DNA of 64,000 nt, taken from Lepus europaeus. Lineage: Eukaryota; Chordata; Mammalia; Lagomorpha; Leporidae. Each line of letters begins with the position of its first letter. The stretch's first letter is position 1. The translations under genes and the position numbers were made by a program. Positions 12,766 through 26,200 of the stretch are shown here, one piece after another. The DNA is taken from positions 15,388,496 through 15,452,495 of the forward strand of contig NC_084829.1 in assembly GCF_033115175.1 (NCBI RefSeq), written 5' to 3'. The notes beneath the pieces were generated by a model. That model searched no databases and was not told where the DNA came from. It saw only the letters and a list, made by a program, of their open reading frames with translations.

Positions 12766-13068
12766 AAAAGATTTATTTACTTATTTGAAAGGCAAAGTTA
12801 CAGAAAGAGAGGGAGAAACAGAGAGAGATCATCCATCCATTACTTCACTCCCAGATGGCCGCAACGGGCCAGGCCGAAGCCGGGAGCCAGGAGCTTTGTC
12901 TGGGTCTCCCGCAGTGGTAGCAGAGGCCCAAGCACTAGAGCCATCTTCTATTGCTTTCCCCAGGCTATTAGCAGAGAGCTGGATCAGAAGTAGAGCAGAT
13001 GGGACCTGAACTGGCATCCACATGGGATGCCGGCATTGCAAGCAGTACCTTTACCCGCTGCACCCACA
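12766..13068 (-). mobile_element. C-SINE
   Basis: Inverted copy starting AAAAGATTTATTTACTTATT and ending in the tRNA-like head around 13068. A (TA)n run at 12747-12768 precedes it. Confidence 0.93.
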
Positions 13069-13496
13069 ACAAAAGCCTTATATGTTCTACTTATGGGGTG
13101 AAGTGCTGCCTGATTCTGGAATCAGAAATAAAGCTTATTAAGATATTTAAACAAAATTATTATAATTTTGTCCTTAAACACAGAGAGCCACAGTATTATC
13201 CTCAGATGCATCGCTGTAAAATAATAATTTTCTGAATATTAACCCAAGAAAAAAAGGATGCCATCATAGTCCATCCAAATGAGAACTATAAACACAAATT
13301 TCCACAAAGTATAAATTTAGCCAAACGAGTACACTCATTTAACTAGATTTGTTTGCTCCCTCATTAGTTTAAGGAAAAGAAAGAAAGAAAAAAAAAAACA
13401 CTCTAAGACATCAAATTCAACCAGATCTTAACTTTAAAAGCAACCCCTACAGTCAGGACAGAGTCACCCTAATTCTTTTTATTTTTTTCACTTATA

Positions 13497-13523
13497 TATT
13501 TTTTAAAGTTTCTATTAATTGAG

Positions 13524-13562
<39 letters not shown>

Positions 13563-13800
13563 TTTCCCATGTGCTGGATTACTCCCCACATGCCACTGCC
13601 CGAGCTGGACAGGGCCAAAGCTGGAGCCAGGAATGCAATCCGCGTCTCCCCCATGGGGGTAGGAACTCGACCACCTGAGCCATCACCCCATCTCCCACTT
13701 TGGCAGGAAACTGGAATCAGGATCCAGAGCCAGGACTTGATCCAGGCAGTCTGAAGTGGGAAGCGGGTGGGACACCCACCCGCTAGGCAAAATGGCCATT
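13497..13800 (-). mobile_element. C-SINE, old copy with (GA)n
   Basis: Inverted, strongly diverged; the GA block at 13530-13559 has become a microsatellite. Retains CCAGGACTTGATCCAGGCA from the B-box side. Confidence 0.82.
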
Positions 13801-14127
13801 CCTACATTTATATCTTTCAACAAAGAGATGAACAGCACAAAAAATAGTCCCAAATCAAATTAAGAATTAAAAAAATAACATTCTGCTTCTTGAACTGAAC
13901 TATGGTAGGAAAAGCACTGTATTTTAGAAATCACGTCTATACTTTAAATAATTCTCTCTCTAATCCTTGGTTAACGGGACTAGAATTAAACAGAACTCAC
14001 TGTTTTTAAAAAATCCTGTTAACTAAGAATGTAATGTATTTTCAGAAAACTTTGAAATTACATCCAGCCCTGTTTCAAATTGTGTTCATCCCTGAAAGCG
14101 GTGTTTAGAAGCAAACATCACACTTAC

Positions 14128-14260
14128 TGAGGCTGGCTGTCATGGATTCCAAGTCTGCTATCAAGCCCGGGAGCTGCTGCAGCTGCTCCTGCAACTCCAC
14201 CAGGCTCGTCTTCTTCTTCTCCCAGTGAGCGGAGAGCATGACCACCTCGCTGTCCACCAG
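14128..14260 (-). CDS. DTNBP1: DTNBP1 coding exon 5 (start of coiled coil)
   Basis: A 133-base exon between acceptor TGTTGCAG and donor CTCA|GTAAGT. It begins LVDSEVVMLSAHWEKKKTSL and continues into the Leu/Gln-rich heptad region ending IADLESMTASL, the first part of the coiled coil through which dysbindin contacts BLOC-1 partners. It ends in phase 1 (first base of the next codon, A). Confidence 0.96.
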
Positions 14261-17200
14261 CTGCAACACGGAGGGGGAGGACAGAGTGAAACCAGACGGA
14301 AGACGTCACAGCTGCATGATGAGAAGTGGTCGAGGTCAGCATGGACACTCCCTCCACCCAGTGTGGATGACAGTGCGTTCTCAAGAAAATGAAGCTGTTT
14401 TCTTTTTAAGAAAAGAACCAACTTAATATTCAGTGCAGGAAACTCGAAATTACTGCTTATATCAGTGCATCTTAACCCAGAGAAAAGTTCACAAATGATC
14501 TTAGAAATCACATCTAAGTACACCCTGTTTATAAGGAAACCATGTATTTGGAAATCCAAACCCAAGGGGGAAAAAATAAAAAGTTACCACTAACAATCAA
14601 AAAGAAAACAAGCAAAAACAAAACCCAAACATAATTAAAGGGTGATTATTTGCTTTACAAAAGAATTCTTTTACTAGATAGTTCCCTAATGTGTTCAGAA
14701 TATATTGAGTCAATATTCATTTACATGGGAACACTTCAAATAAGGAAGGTAAACAGTACTCATCAGAGAGTATGAAAGAATTGCTGAGACAACTCATCAG
14801 TTCTAGGAAAAGGAGGAAGTGATTTAAGTCAGCAAAGAAGGAGCTCAGGTGTACAGGAGTCCTAATAGCAGGGTTGTGAGATAGCCAGACCAGCCTGCAA
14901 TAATTCTAACTATTTTCCCTCAGTACTATAAAGAAAATGACACACATCAGTTTGTCCCAGACAACTGTGTTTTTGGTCTTAACATGGTGGGCAGGGAATG
15001 ATCTAGAGTAATACTCAGACAGAGCAAGAAGAGGTCATCTTTTGCAAACATCACCAATGGAGACCAAGACTGTGATAAAAATAAAGGTTGCAAAACACAT
15101 TACAGAACAAAAGAAAATGGATTTGAATTTTTTTTATGTAAAATCACTGAGCTCAGTTACATTGTGTAAAAAAAATAAATAAATTAGATATCCCAAGATG
15201 AAGATTCTTCAAAAGTTAAAATCTGAATTCAACTGATTTTTTAAAAAGACTTTATTTATTTGAGGCAGAGTTAAAACAGAGAGAGGGAAAGACAGTCTTC
15301 TATCCACTGCTTCATTTACCAAATGACCGCAACGGCTGGATCTGGACCAATCCGAAGCCAGGAATCAGGAGCTTCTTCTGGGTCTCCCACATGGATGCAA
15401 GGCCCAAACACTTGAGCCATCTTCTACTACTTTCCCAGGCCATAAGCAGATAGCTGGATTGGAAGAAGTGCAGCCGGGATACCAACCAGCACCCATATGA
15501 GAAACCAGTGTCACAGGCAGAGGCTTAACCCACTATACCACAACGCCAGACCCTGATTTTTTTTTTTTTAAGATTTATTTATTTATTTGAAAGGCAGTTA
15601 CAGAAAGAGAAGGAGAGACAAACAGAAAGATCTTCCATCCCCAATGGTTCACTACCCAAATGGCTACAATGGCCAGAGCTGGGCCAATCCAAAGCCAGAA
15701 GCCAGGAGCTTCTTCTGGGGTGTCAAGCACAGGTATAGAGGCCCAAGCACTTGTGCCACCCTCCACTGCTTTCCCAGGCACACTGGCAGGGAGCTGGGTC
15801 AGAGGTGGGACAGCCAGGATCCATATGGAGTGCCAGCACATCAGGCAGCAGCTTTACCTGCTACACCACAGAATCAGCCCCTCAGCGGATTCTTACTAAA
15901 TCTCACTACAGTAAGAACGAGCTTTGGAGGAATGAAGACATCAAAGAAAGAAAATCACTTGCATATGGTGCTAGATTGTTTTGTTTCTACATTTAAGCTG
16001 CAACACTTCGTTATTTTTCAGCCTACACTGGGGCAAACCACAACACCTCTCACCTTCAAACCTCAATTGTACTAATTTGTGCACTTAAAAATGCATATTA
16101 CAACAGGTCTTTACACAGTTCTCTGAAAGCAGCTTCGAAACACTGCACCATGCTAACAGATAACACTGTGATGCAACAAGGAAACTTAAATCTGAAGCCA
16201 GGATCTGTACCCATAAAAGCCATTTATAATTTCCAGTGGGCTCCTCTTAGCACTCATTATTCACTCCTGTTTCCGGCACTGGACACGCCATGGGAAGCAA
16301 AACGAAAAAGAAAAGTCCTGCCCTCTTGGGGTTTCTAATAGCACGTCTTAAAAATTCTCTTAGCTTCACATTCTAAATTCTAAAACAGAAAAAAATAATT
16401 CCTGTAAAGTAGGACTATCTTGAGAATAAATAATACATTTTGCCTGGTTCATGACGTATCTTCTGAAAAGTTTGTTAAATTATTCTCTGGTTATTTAGGT
16501 TACTAATTTTTAAAACCTAGAATAAATAATTTTTAGATATTAACCATCTCTTACTGAAAATTAAACTATAATGTAAAAAAGAACAGTTTAGCTCAAGCAT
16601 CCACAACATGAAAATTATATTCTCCATATGTAATAACATGTAGAAAGACTATATCAGAAAGTACTAAAACATTATTTTTTTCATAGTGTTTATTTATTTG
16701 AAAGGCAGAGAAAAAAGAGACAGAGAGACTGATCTTCCATCCACTGTCACTCACCACAAGCATCCAGCAACAACCAGGGCTTGGCCAGGCTTGAAGCCAA
16801 AGAGCCCAGAATTCAATCCAGGTTTCCAACATGGGTGGCAGGACCCAAATACTTGAACCATCACCTGCTGCCTCCCAGGGTGCATGATAGAGGGAAGATG
16901 GATCACAAGCAGAGTTGGGGCTTGAACTCAGAAACTCCAATATGGGATGTAGGCAACCCAAGCAGTGTCTTAACCACTACACCAAACTCCTGCCTGTCAT
17001 TTTAGTTTTTTAAAAATGGAGGATTCTTAGAAGTCATTCTCAATAATTATACAATATTAAAATATTTTGAGCATCTTCTATATGACAGAACCTGTACAAA
17101 GCAACTTACATATATTATCTCATTTGAACCGCACAACTGCTCCTGTAAACAAAGCAGTGTTATCATCTCCATTTTAAAGATGAAAATACTGAGATGTAGT

Positions 17201-20200
17201 GAAGCTGAGTCACTTTCTCATTGTCCACATGGACCTAGAATTAATCCCAGGGACTGTGACAGCAAGCTCATGCCCTTAATCTAGAGACACGGGACTGTGT
17301 TAGGGGTATGTGAAAGGAAGAAAAAATTCAGCAAAAGGAAGGGCTTTGAAAAACTGCACTGTTGTCTACTAGCTGTATCAAGTGCAATTTTTACTTAAAA
17401 ATACTCATAAACTATCTCTACAAGTTCAGTTTTTCCACCTATAAGTAAACAATTCTGAATAAATCCAGACTCAACACCAGGACATCAGGTTTAAGGAGAA
17501 GACAAATCCTTAGTGCTTTATTCCAAAATTCATTCAGATGAACGCTGATGTTAGGAGAATGAAGATAAGGAGGAACACCACTGATTTATAATGAAATTTA
17601 AACAGGGCCTCACTTCTATAAAACTCAACAGTTCAGAGTCAGAGAGAATACATCGTCTCATTACATTTCCAAACAGCTGTGCAGAGTAAGTGGTGCTACA
17701 CCAGTGCACAAAGGATGAAACTAAGCCAGAGAGACTATGTTGCTTGCCCAGGGTAAAGCAGCATTGCAGCCAGAGGATTTCTGACTCCCGGTTCAGTTCA
17801 GTGTCCACCACTGGCACAGGAAATCAGCTGGGAAGGCAGAGTGAAAGTCTAATTCACCTGGCTTGCACCTCAAATTCCTAAACAAGACCATGAGTTCAAT
17901 CTGAAAACAAGGAAATATCTTACAATAACAGGAACTAGAAGCAAAACACTGAAAATCTAACTTTAGAAAACTGCCCTCAGAATCATGTGTTTATTATCCT
18001 TGCTAAGGGAATGGGGAGTTGGAGAGCACTTGTTTAGAAAAAGACTGGACAACAAAGTTACCATTGACCACAGTTGTTTGCTTTATAAAATACTGCTCTG
18101 AATTTGGAAACTATGTAGTGAGTGAGTAGCTTTAAAGTAGATGAACAAACTATTCTGTTAAATAAGGCTGCATTGTCTGTATCTCCGGAAGCAGATGGTA
18201 TTTGGTCAGAAGTCACCAAACACATAAACAGGTCTGACAAAATAAACCACTGAGGGGCTGGCATTGTGGCACAGTGAGTTAAGCCACTAACTGTGATGCC
18301 ACATCCCATATTGGAGCAATGGTTTGAGCCCAACTAATCCACTACTGTCTTAGCTTCCTGCCAATGAGCCTGGGAAGACAGCAGAGGATGGCCCAAGGAC
18401 TTGGGTTCCTGTCATCCATGTGGGAGACCGGGCTGGAGTTCCTGGCTCTTAGTTCCACCCTGGCTAAAACCTGTATGTTGTAAGCATTTGGGGAGTGAAC
18501 CAGGGGGTGGAAGATCTCCACTTCTCTTCCTTTCTGTCACTCTGTCTTTCAAATAAATAAATCTTTAAAAACAAAAGATGATATGTGTAACAATATACAT
18601 TTAGAGGAAGACATTTGGTCTAGCAGGTAAACCACTGTTTGGGAAGGTCAGAACCCACACTGGCGTGCCCACTCCCAATTCTAGATTCCTGCTAACGCAC
18701 ATCCTGGGAGGCAGTGGTGAAGGTTCAAGTAGTTGGGTCCCTGCCACCCACATGGGAGACCCAGACTGACTTCCCAGATCCCAGCTTCAGTGCGGCCCAG
18801 CTGCAGCCATTACAGACATTTGGGGAGTAAACTAAGAGATGGGTTTTCACTATTTTCACTGATAGTAACATAGCTATCGTCTCTCTTTTTTCAGTTAGTA
18901 TTCATCTAGTCTATATTTTGCTTTCCAGTTTATATTCAATTTTCCTGTGTTCCAATATTGTAGATATGTTACTTGAAAATAGTTTATAGGGGGTGCTGTG
19001 GCGTAGTGGGCTAAGCCTTCACCCGCAGCACTGGCATCGCATACAGGTGCCAGCATCCCATATGGGTGCTATTCTAGTCTCAGATGCTCCTCTTCCGGTC
19101 CAGCTCCCTGCTATGGCCTGGGAAAGCAGTAGAAGATGGCCCAAGTGCTTGGGCCTCTGTACCTGCATGGGAGACACAGAAGAAGCTCCTGGCATCTGGC
19201 TCGTGGCTTCGGATCGGCTCGGCTCTGGCCACTGCAGCCATTTGGGAAGTGAACCAGCGGAAGGAAGACCTTTCTGTCACTCCTTCTGTCTGTAATCCTA
19301 CCTCTCAAATAAATAAATAAAATCTTTTAAAAAAATACTTTGTAAATTAACTTATTTCTCCAAGTCTCACTATATGGCCTTTAGTGGGCAGGATTCATCT
19401 CTGTAATCGTTACGATTGCTGATGCTCAGATTTACTCTTACTATCCTAGTGTTTATTCTGCTCATTGCACTTCACCCCTCCCCCCAAGTTTCTCGTCTGG
19501 TTTGTTTGAATTGTTTTTCATTATTTTAGGTTTTTTTTTTTTTTTCTATTGGTTTGGAAGACAAATACTATTTCTATTCTTTAGTTGTTACACTTGAGGT
19601 TCTGCCCTCCACATTTAACTTACAAAATGTCAGAATAATCAGTAATCACACATTTCTTCCAACAAACTCTGACAACCTGTCTTCGAGCTTTCGTATGTTT
19701 TGTTATCCAGCATTACTGTTTCATTATTTTTAGGCCCATAAATTAGATTGTGGATATGCAGGCCGCTATTTGGATTCATCTACATTTACTATTTTCTCTG
19801 CTCACAATTCCTTCCTACATCTCAGATCAGCTTCCAAAACATTTTCTTTTTTTTCCTACAATACATTCTTTAGAAGTTTCTTTGCTGGAGGACGTTTGAT
19901 GAAAAATTCTGTTTTGTCTGAGAATGTCTTACTTTTTTTCCAACTCTTGACAACAGCTGAGAAGTCTGGTGTGTGACTCATTTATTTATCTGTCTTTTCT
20001 CTACATTTGTTTTGAGATTCTTCTCGCCTTAGGGTTCTGCAGTTTCAATATGAGGTATCAAGGTGTGTATAATTCCTTACCCCGTTTGCTTATACTCTGG
20101 ATCTAAGGATTCCTAGAACTCATTCACAGAAAACTTTCAGCCATTTATCTTAGTTCATTCTTCACCCTCCCTTTCTGGAATATTTATTAGATATCCTGGG

Positions 20201-23200
20201 CTGACTCACATGAAACTATAATTTTAATGATCAAAACTGCTCCCGTATGGTCCTCTCACTCGGCATAGGCTGAAGGCCTTTTATAACTATTCTCTCTCTG
20301 TTCACTCCTCTTTCATATTTTCCATTTTCTTAACTCAGATCCTTTCCAGGAAATTTCTTTGACTACCTCTTTTATTGCACAAATTCTTTCTTCAGCTATA
20401 TGTATTTCTGCTAAGCATATCTTTTTAGTTTTTAATTTCAGTAGCTTTAAAATCATATTTGATACCATCTTACTCCTTATTCATTTCCAAGTCATTTTTC
20501 TCTTAAATAAATTTTATATACACCCTTTAATAGTCTATATCCAATAGTTCAATATCTAAAGGCCTCTGCAGGTCTAAAGCTTACTCTGGTTCTGATGACT
20601 CTTACAACTTTTGGTGGTTTATTTATTTATGTTTGCTAATATTTTGGAAGAAGGGAGTCTAAATTAATCCTAAGAGGCCTGGTTTAGATGGTGAACTTAC
20701 AGTGTGTTTCTGTTGGGCATCAAAGACTACCACATCTCTAAACAGCACTCTGGCCTCAGAATCAGCCCTTAAGGCATTCAGATCTGGCTGAAGAGCCCAT
20801 GAGAGTGTTTTAGGCATGGAAAGCCAAGAAACTCTGGCAACAAACAAACAAACAAACAACAACCTATATGAAAGATCTCTGTGAGTGAGATTCCAGTGGA
20901 AAGAACAGGTCATCAAAGAAGGAGGTACCTTTCTCTGAAGGGAGGAGAGAACTTCCACTTTGACTATGACCTTGTCTAAATAAGATCAGAGTTGGCGAAC
21001 TCAAAAGGCCTCCATAGCCTTGGCAACTCATGACAAGAGCCTAGGGTGATTGCTGATGCCATAAACAAGAGTGTCCATTTGTTAAGTCAACAACAGGAGT
21101 CACTGTGCACTTACTCCTCATGTAGGATCTCTGTCCTAAATGTGCCGTACATTGTGATTTAACGCTATAATTAGTACTCAAACAGCATTTTACACTTTGT
21201 GTTTCGGTGTGGGTGCAAACTGTTGAAATCTTTACTTAATATATGCTAAACTGATCTTCTGTATATAAAGATAATTGAAAATGAATCTTGATGTGAATGG
21301 AATGGGAGAGGCAGTAGGAGATGGGAGGGTTGCGGGTGGGAGGGAAGTTATGGGGTGAAAAAGCCATTGTAACCCATAAGCTGTACTTTGGAAATTTATA
21401 TTCATTAAATAAAAGTTAAAAAAAAAAAAAGACTCTCACATCTTATTTTAAGGGTTCTTTGGTCATTCAGGAAGTTTAACTTAGAACCCCATATACACAT
21501 CAGCCTAAGGCCATGGTAACAAATTCAAAAGCAGACTATGCCAAATTATTATGAAGACAGACAGGATTTCCTGTTGACTCCTTGTACCAACAGGTACATT
21601 TTGTTTCCTACCTTAACTTCTCACCAGAGGGTATAGGCACTTCAAAGGCCAAACAGCTTTCTGCAAAAGTCTCAGATTCAGTTCCCCACACAAAGTCTCC
21701 TATCTCCATAAAGCTCCAAAAATCTTTTTAGTATTTAAGACTAGTGTTCATGTTCTATTTTGCTTTTTTAAACCACTCTGATTTCGGTTCCTTATTCTTC
21801 TTTTTTTCCTCCTTTTGGTCTTTTAGTTTTCCCTTAATTTTGTGAGCCTGATGCATCTTAAAGAACATTTTAAAAATATGTTCAGCATTTAAGTGCTTTA
21901 TAGCTAGAGTTTTTTTGATATATCTAGCCAATTAAAAAAATGGTTAAGAAAATCAGTTTAAATTAGTTACAAGTCAAAACCACAGAAATGTTTTTAGAAA
22001 TATGTCAGTAGAACAGAACCTTTGATCTTGGTTGACACAGCTGTAAGTATATTTATCAAGTTTTCAGTTGCTTTTGTTCAACATACAGTCTATACACAGT
22101 GTGTTTAAAAAGCTGAGGATGACTCCTGAAACTTGTTTTTATTTGTCAAGTAAAATAAAGATTTCAGGTACAAAGGACAAAGTTAAACTTTTGTACAAAT
22201 AATAAGGCATTCTTAACTAGTGGGTAGGAAGAGATTACACCTTGCATTTTACAGATATAGTGGTGTCATCAGATTCAAATTCAAAGCATTCTACCTAGAG
22301 AATTCAAATATTTATCTGTCCTTGGAATAAAAGTTGTAAACTCTCTAGCCTAAGTAAATCATTCAGCTGAGAAATCCTAAAACTGTACTTAAGGAGTTTC
22401 ATAATCTGCTACCAAATTCAGTGTCATGTATCCAACAAAACATGTTAATTTTTTAAAAACTAGCCTTTAACTTTTACTGTAAGATTAACCAACTCTTTAC
22501 CTCGCCAGCATCTGCACATTCCTTGGCTCTTCTGTGAAGTGCTGCCCACGTATCTTCATACCTAAGAAATGTAAAAAATAATCTGAAATGCAAACTACAT
22601 ACTAAAAAGAAATATGACCTCAACATGAACCTTGGAGTCGAGGAAGAAAACTCTGACAATGATGGGGATACATTGCAAGGAAACAGAAGTCATCTTAAAG
22701 GGGTTTCCAAGAATAAATCTGTGACAATCTGAACAACAAAATAAATAATGGTAGTAACAGATAATAATTTCAAGAATAAAATAGGGGCTGGTGCTATGGC
22801 ACAGTGGGTTAAAGCTCCGGCTTGCAGTGCCGGCATCCCATATGGGCGCTGGTTCTAGTCCCTGCTGCTCCACTTCTGATCCAGCTCTCTGCTATGGCCT
22901 GCAAAAGCAGTGGAAGATGGCCTAAGTCCTTGGGCCCCTGCATCCGTGTGGGAGACTCGGAAGAAGCTCTTGGCTCCTGGCTTCAGATCAGCTCAGCTCT
23001 GGCCATTGTGGTCATTTGGGGAGTGAGCCAGCAGATGGAAGACCTTTCTCTCTCTCTGGCTCTACCTCTCTCTGTAACTCTGTCTTTAAAATAAAGTAAA
23101 TCTGCCGGCGCCGCGGCTCACTAGGCTAATCCTCCACCTTGCGGCGCCAGCACACCAGGTTCTAGTCCCGGTCGGGGCACCGATCCTGTCCCGGTTGCCC

Positions 23201-26200
23201 CCCTTCCAGGCCAGCTCTCTGCTGTGGCCAGGGAGTGCAGTGGAGGATGGCCCAAGTGCTTGGCCCTGCACCCGATGGGAGACCAGGAGAAGCACCTGGC
23301 TCCTGCCATCGGATTGGCACGGTGCGCCGGCCACAGCGCACCTACCGCGGCGACCATTGGAGGGTGAACCAATGGCAAAAGGAAGACCTTTCTCTCTGTC
23401 TCTCTCTCTCTCTCACTGTCCACTCTGCCTGTCAAAAATAAAAAATTAAAATTAAAAAAATTTAAAAAAAAATAAAGTAAATCTTTTTTTTAAAAAATAA
23501 ATACCCATGACATCTGTCATGATATAAATAAATAATTAATAAAGAGCAGAAAAGTCTTCCTTCCAGTAGAACTCCAATTTGTAATTATAGAAGCAATGAT
23601 AGGAACAGAAAATCACCATTTGGTAATGACACCAGTAATAACAGTCCCAGAGAAACTCTGGATGGTGACAACATTACTAGGTGAAGGTCCGAAGAGAAAC
23701 AGGATATTTATAGTCTCAAAGTATCTCCCTACAGAATAGTCATTGCAACAATGGGGAAACAGTGTTGACAGTGGAGAAACACTTGCAGATACTTCAACTA
23801 AGTGATCAGAATCAGGAGACCAGCACAATGCACTGGGAAGGACACAACATTATTTTCTGGCCAGGAAGGCACTAATGAATTTAATCATAAGGAAACAGCA
23901 GATAAAACCAAACTGATGACATTTTGTTTTTAAATATTTATTTGTTTATTTGAAAGTCAACAGTTACATAGAGAGAGAGAGGAGAGGCAGAGTGAGAGAG
24001 AGAGAGGTCTTCCATCCACTAGTTCACTCCCCAGTTGGCCACAACAGCCAGAGCTGTGCTGATCCGAAGCCAGGAGCCAGGAGCTTTGTCCAGGTCTACC
24101 ATGCAGGTGCAGGGCCCAAGGATTTGGGCCATCTTCTACTGCTTCCCCAGGCCACAGCAGAGAGCTGGATTGGAAGTGGAGCAGCCAGGACTTGAACCGG
24201 TGCACATATGGGGTGCCAGCACTGCAGGCGGCGGCTTTATCTGCTACACCACAGCGCCGGCCCCAACTGATGACATTTTGAAAAATATCTGGCCAGTACT
24301 CTTCAAATGCATCAAGATCATTAAAGATAAAGACACAGAAACTGTTCTGGATTAAATGAGATGAGAGAGAAATGGGGACTAAATATAATTTGTAACCCTA
24401 GATTGGACCTTCATCCAACCAATAGAACAACTGATAAAATCTGAAGGCCTATAAAGTATTTAACAATGTTAATTTCCTTGCTTTGATCACTTTCCTAATG
24501 TTATATAAAATGTTAACACTGGGAAACCTGGAATTCCTTGTTGTATTTTCACAACATTTTTTAAGTCTGAAATTATTTCCAAATGAAAAGTTAAAAAAAT
24601 AGACCTTCTGGAGGTGGGTATTTAGCATAACAGCTAGGAAGCTGCTTGGGAAACCCACATCTCATACTGGAGTGCCTGGGTTCCAGTCCAGGCTCTGGTA
24701 CCAATTACAGCTTCCTGCTAATGGACACGTGGGAGGCAGCAGTGACCGCTGCCTCCCACATGGAAGATCCTGATTGACTTCCTGGTTCCTGGCTTCTACC
24801 AGGTCCAGATCTAGCTGTAGCAGACACCTGGGGACTAAACCAGCTGAAAGGAGCTGTCTGCCAAATAAATAAATTTTTGAAAGAAAAATACAATTGCCAA
24901 TGTAAAACTTGATTTCCTGGAGCCAGCGGCGTAGAGGGTAAAGCCACTGTCTGCAACTCCAGCTTGCCATATGGGCACCAGTTCATGTCCCGGGTGCTCC
25001 ACTTCCAATCCAACTCCCTGCTGATGGCCTGAGAAAACAGCAGAGGACAGCCCAAGTGCTTGGATCCCAGCCACTCATGTGGCAGACCCAGAAAAAGCTC
25101 CTGGCTACTGGCTTCAGCCAGGCCCAGCCCCAGCTATTGCGGCCATCTGAGGAATGAACCAACGGAGAGATCTCCATCTCTCCCTCTCTCTCTCTGTAGC
25201 ACTGTCAAATAAATAAATAAATATTTTTTAAAAACCTGATTTCTTATAAAACTCTAACTCTCCAAATGTTAATTCTCGAAACAGAAATACATAGTTCATG
25301 AGTTTATATATTATCTCCCTTCACAGTCATGTACAAATTCATAATTTTTCTGCTAGATTTAAATAGAAAAGTCAATCTCAATAATTCCAAACATAACCCA
25401 GAGTTTACATTTAACAAAAAGCAAGGAGGAAGGTCACACGATTAATACAGTCCTGCTGTCACTGCTGACTGACAGAAAGCTCAAGACTTTTCTCTGGTGT
25501 ATCAGACTAAGTATCAATTAAAATCAGCGAGTGTTTAATGGACACCAGGCATTGTTACACAGCAGAATTGCTGAAGTGACTTCTACTGTACTCTACTGTA
25601 CTGGTACTTAACACAGAGCACTTACTAAAGGTCTGTTGGGTGCAGGAATAAACATACTAATTTCAAATTACCAATTCAGGCTTCATGGTAAAATTTTCTA
25701 TCACTTTCTTCAATCAGTGGGAGAGAGCAAATTAATCCTTGCTTGCCATTTAGAGGTGAGATCTTTCTTTTTTATTTATTTATTTATTTATTTTTTATTT
25801 GGCAGGTAGAGTTATAGACGGTGAGAGAGAGAGAGACAGAGAGAAAGGTCTTCCTTCCATTGGTTCACTCCCCTAATGGCCGCCACGGTTGGCGCTGCGC
25901 CGATCCGAAGGCAGGAGCCAGGTGCTTCCTCCTGGTCTCCCACATGGGTGTAGGGGCCCAAGCACTTGGGCCATCCTCCACTGCCTTCCTGGGCCACAGC
26001 AGAGAGCTGGACTGGAAAAGGAGCAACCGGGACTAGAACCAGTGCCCATATGGGATGCCGGCACCACAGGCAGAGGATTAACCAAGTGAGCCACGGTGCC
26101 GGCTCCGAGATCTTTCTTTATCTATCATCTCTCACCCTTTCCTTTCCCTCCTTTTATTATGTATGCTCTTCACACACTCCTTACATTATACATCACCCAC

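Noticed and set aside
1..14127. DTNBP1 exon 6
   Set aside because: Searched the minus strand for the continuation of the coiled coil; nothing matches, so it must lie outside the window.
15587..16075. 162-codon plus-strand frame
   Set aside because: Translated inverted SINE plus flanking intron.
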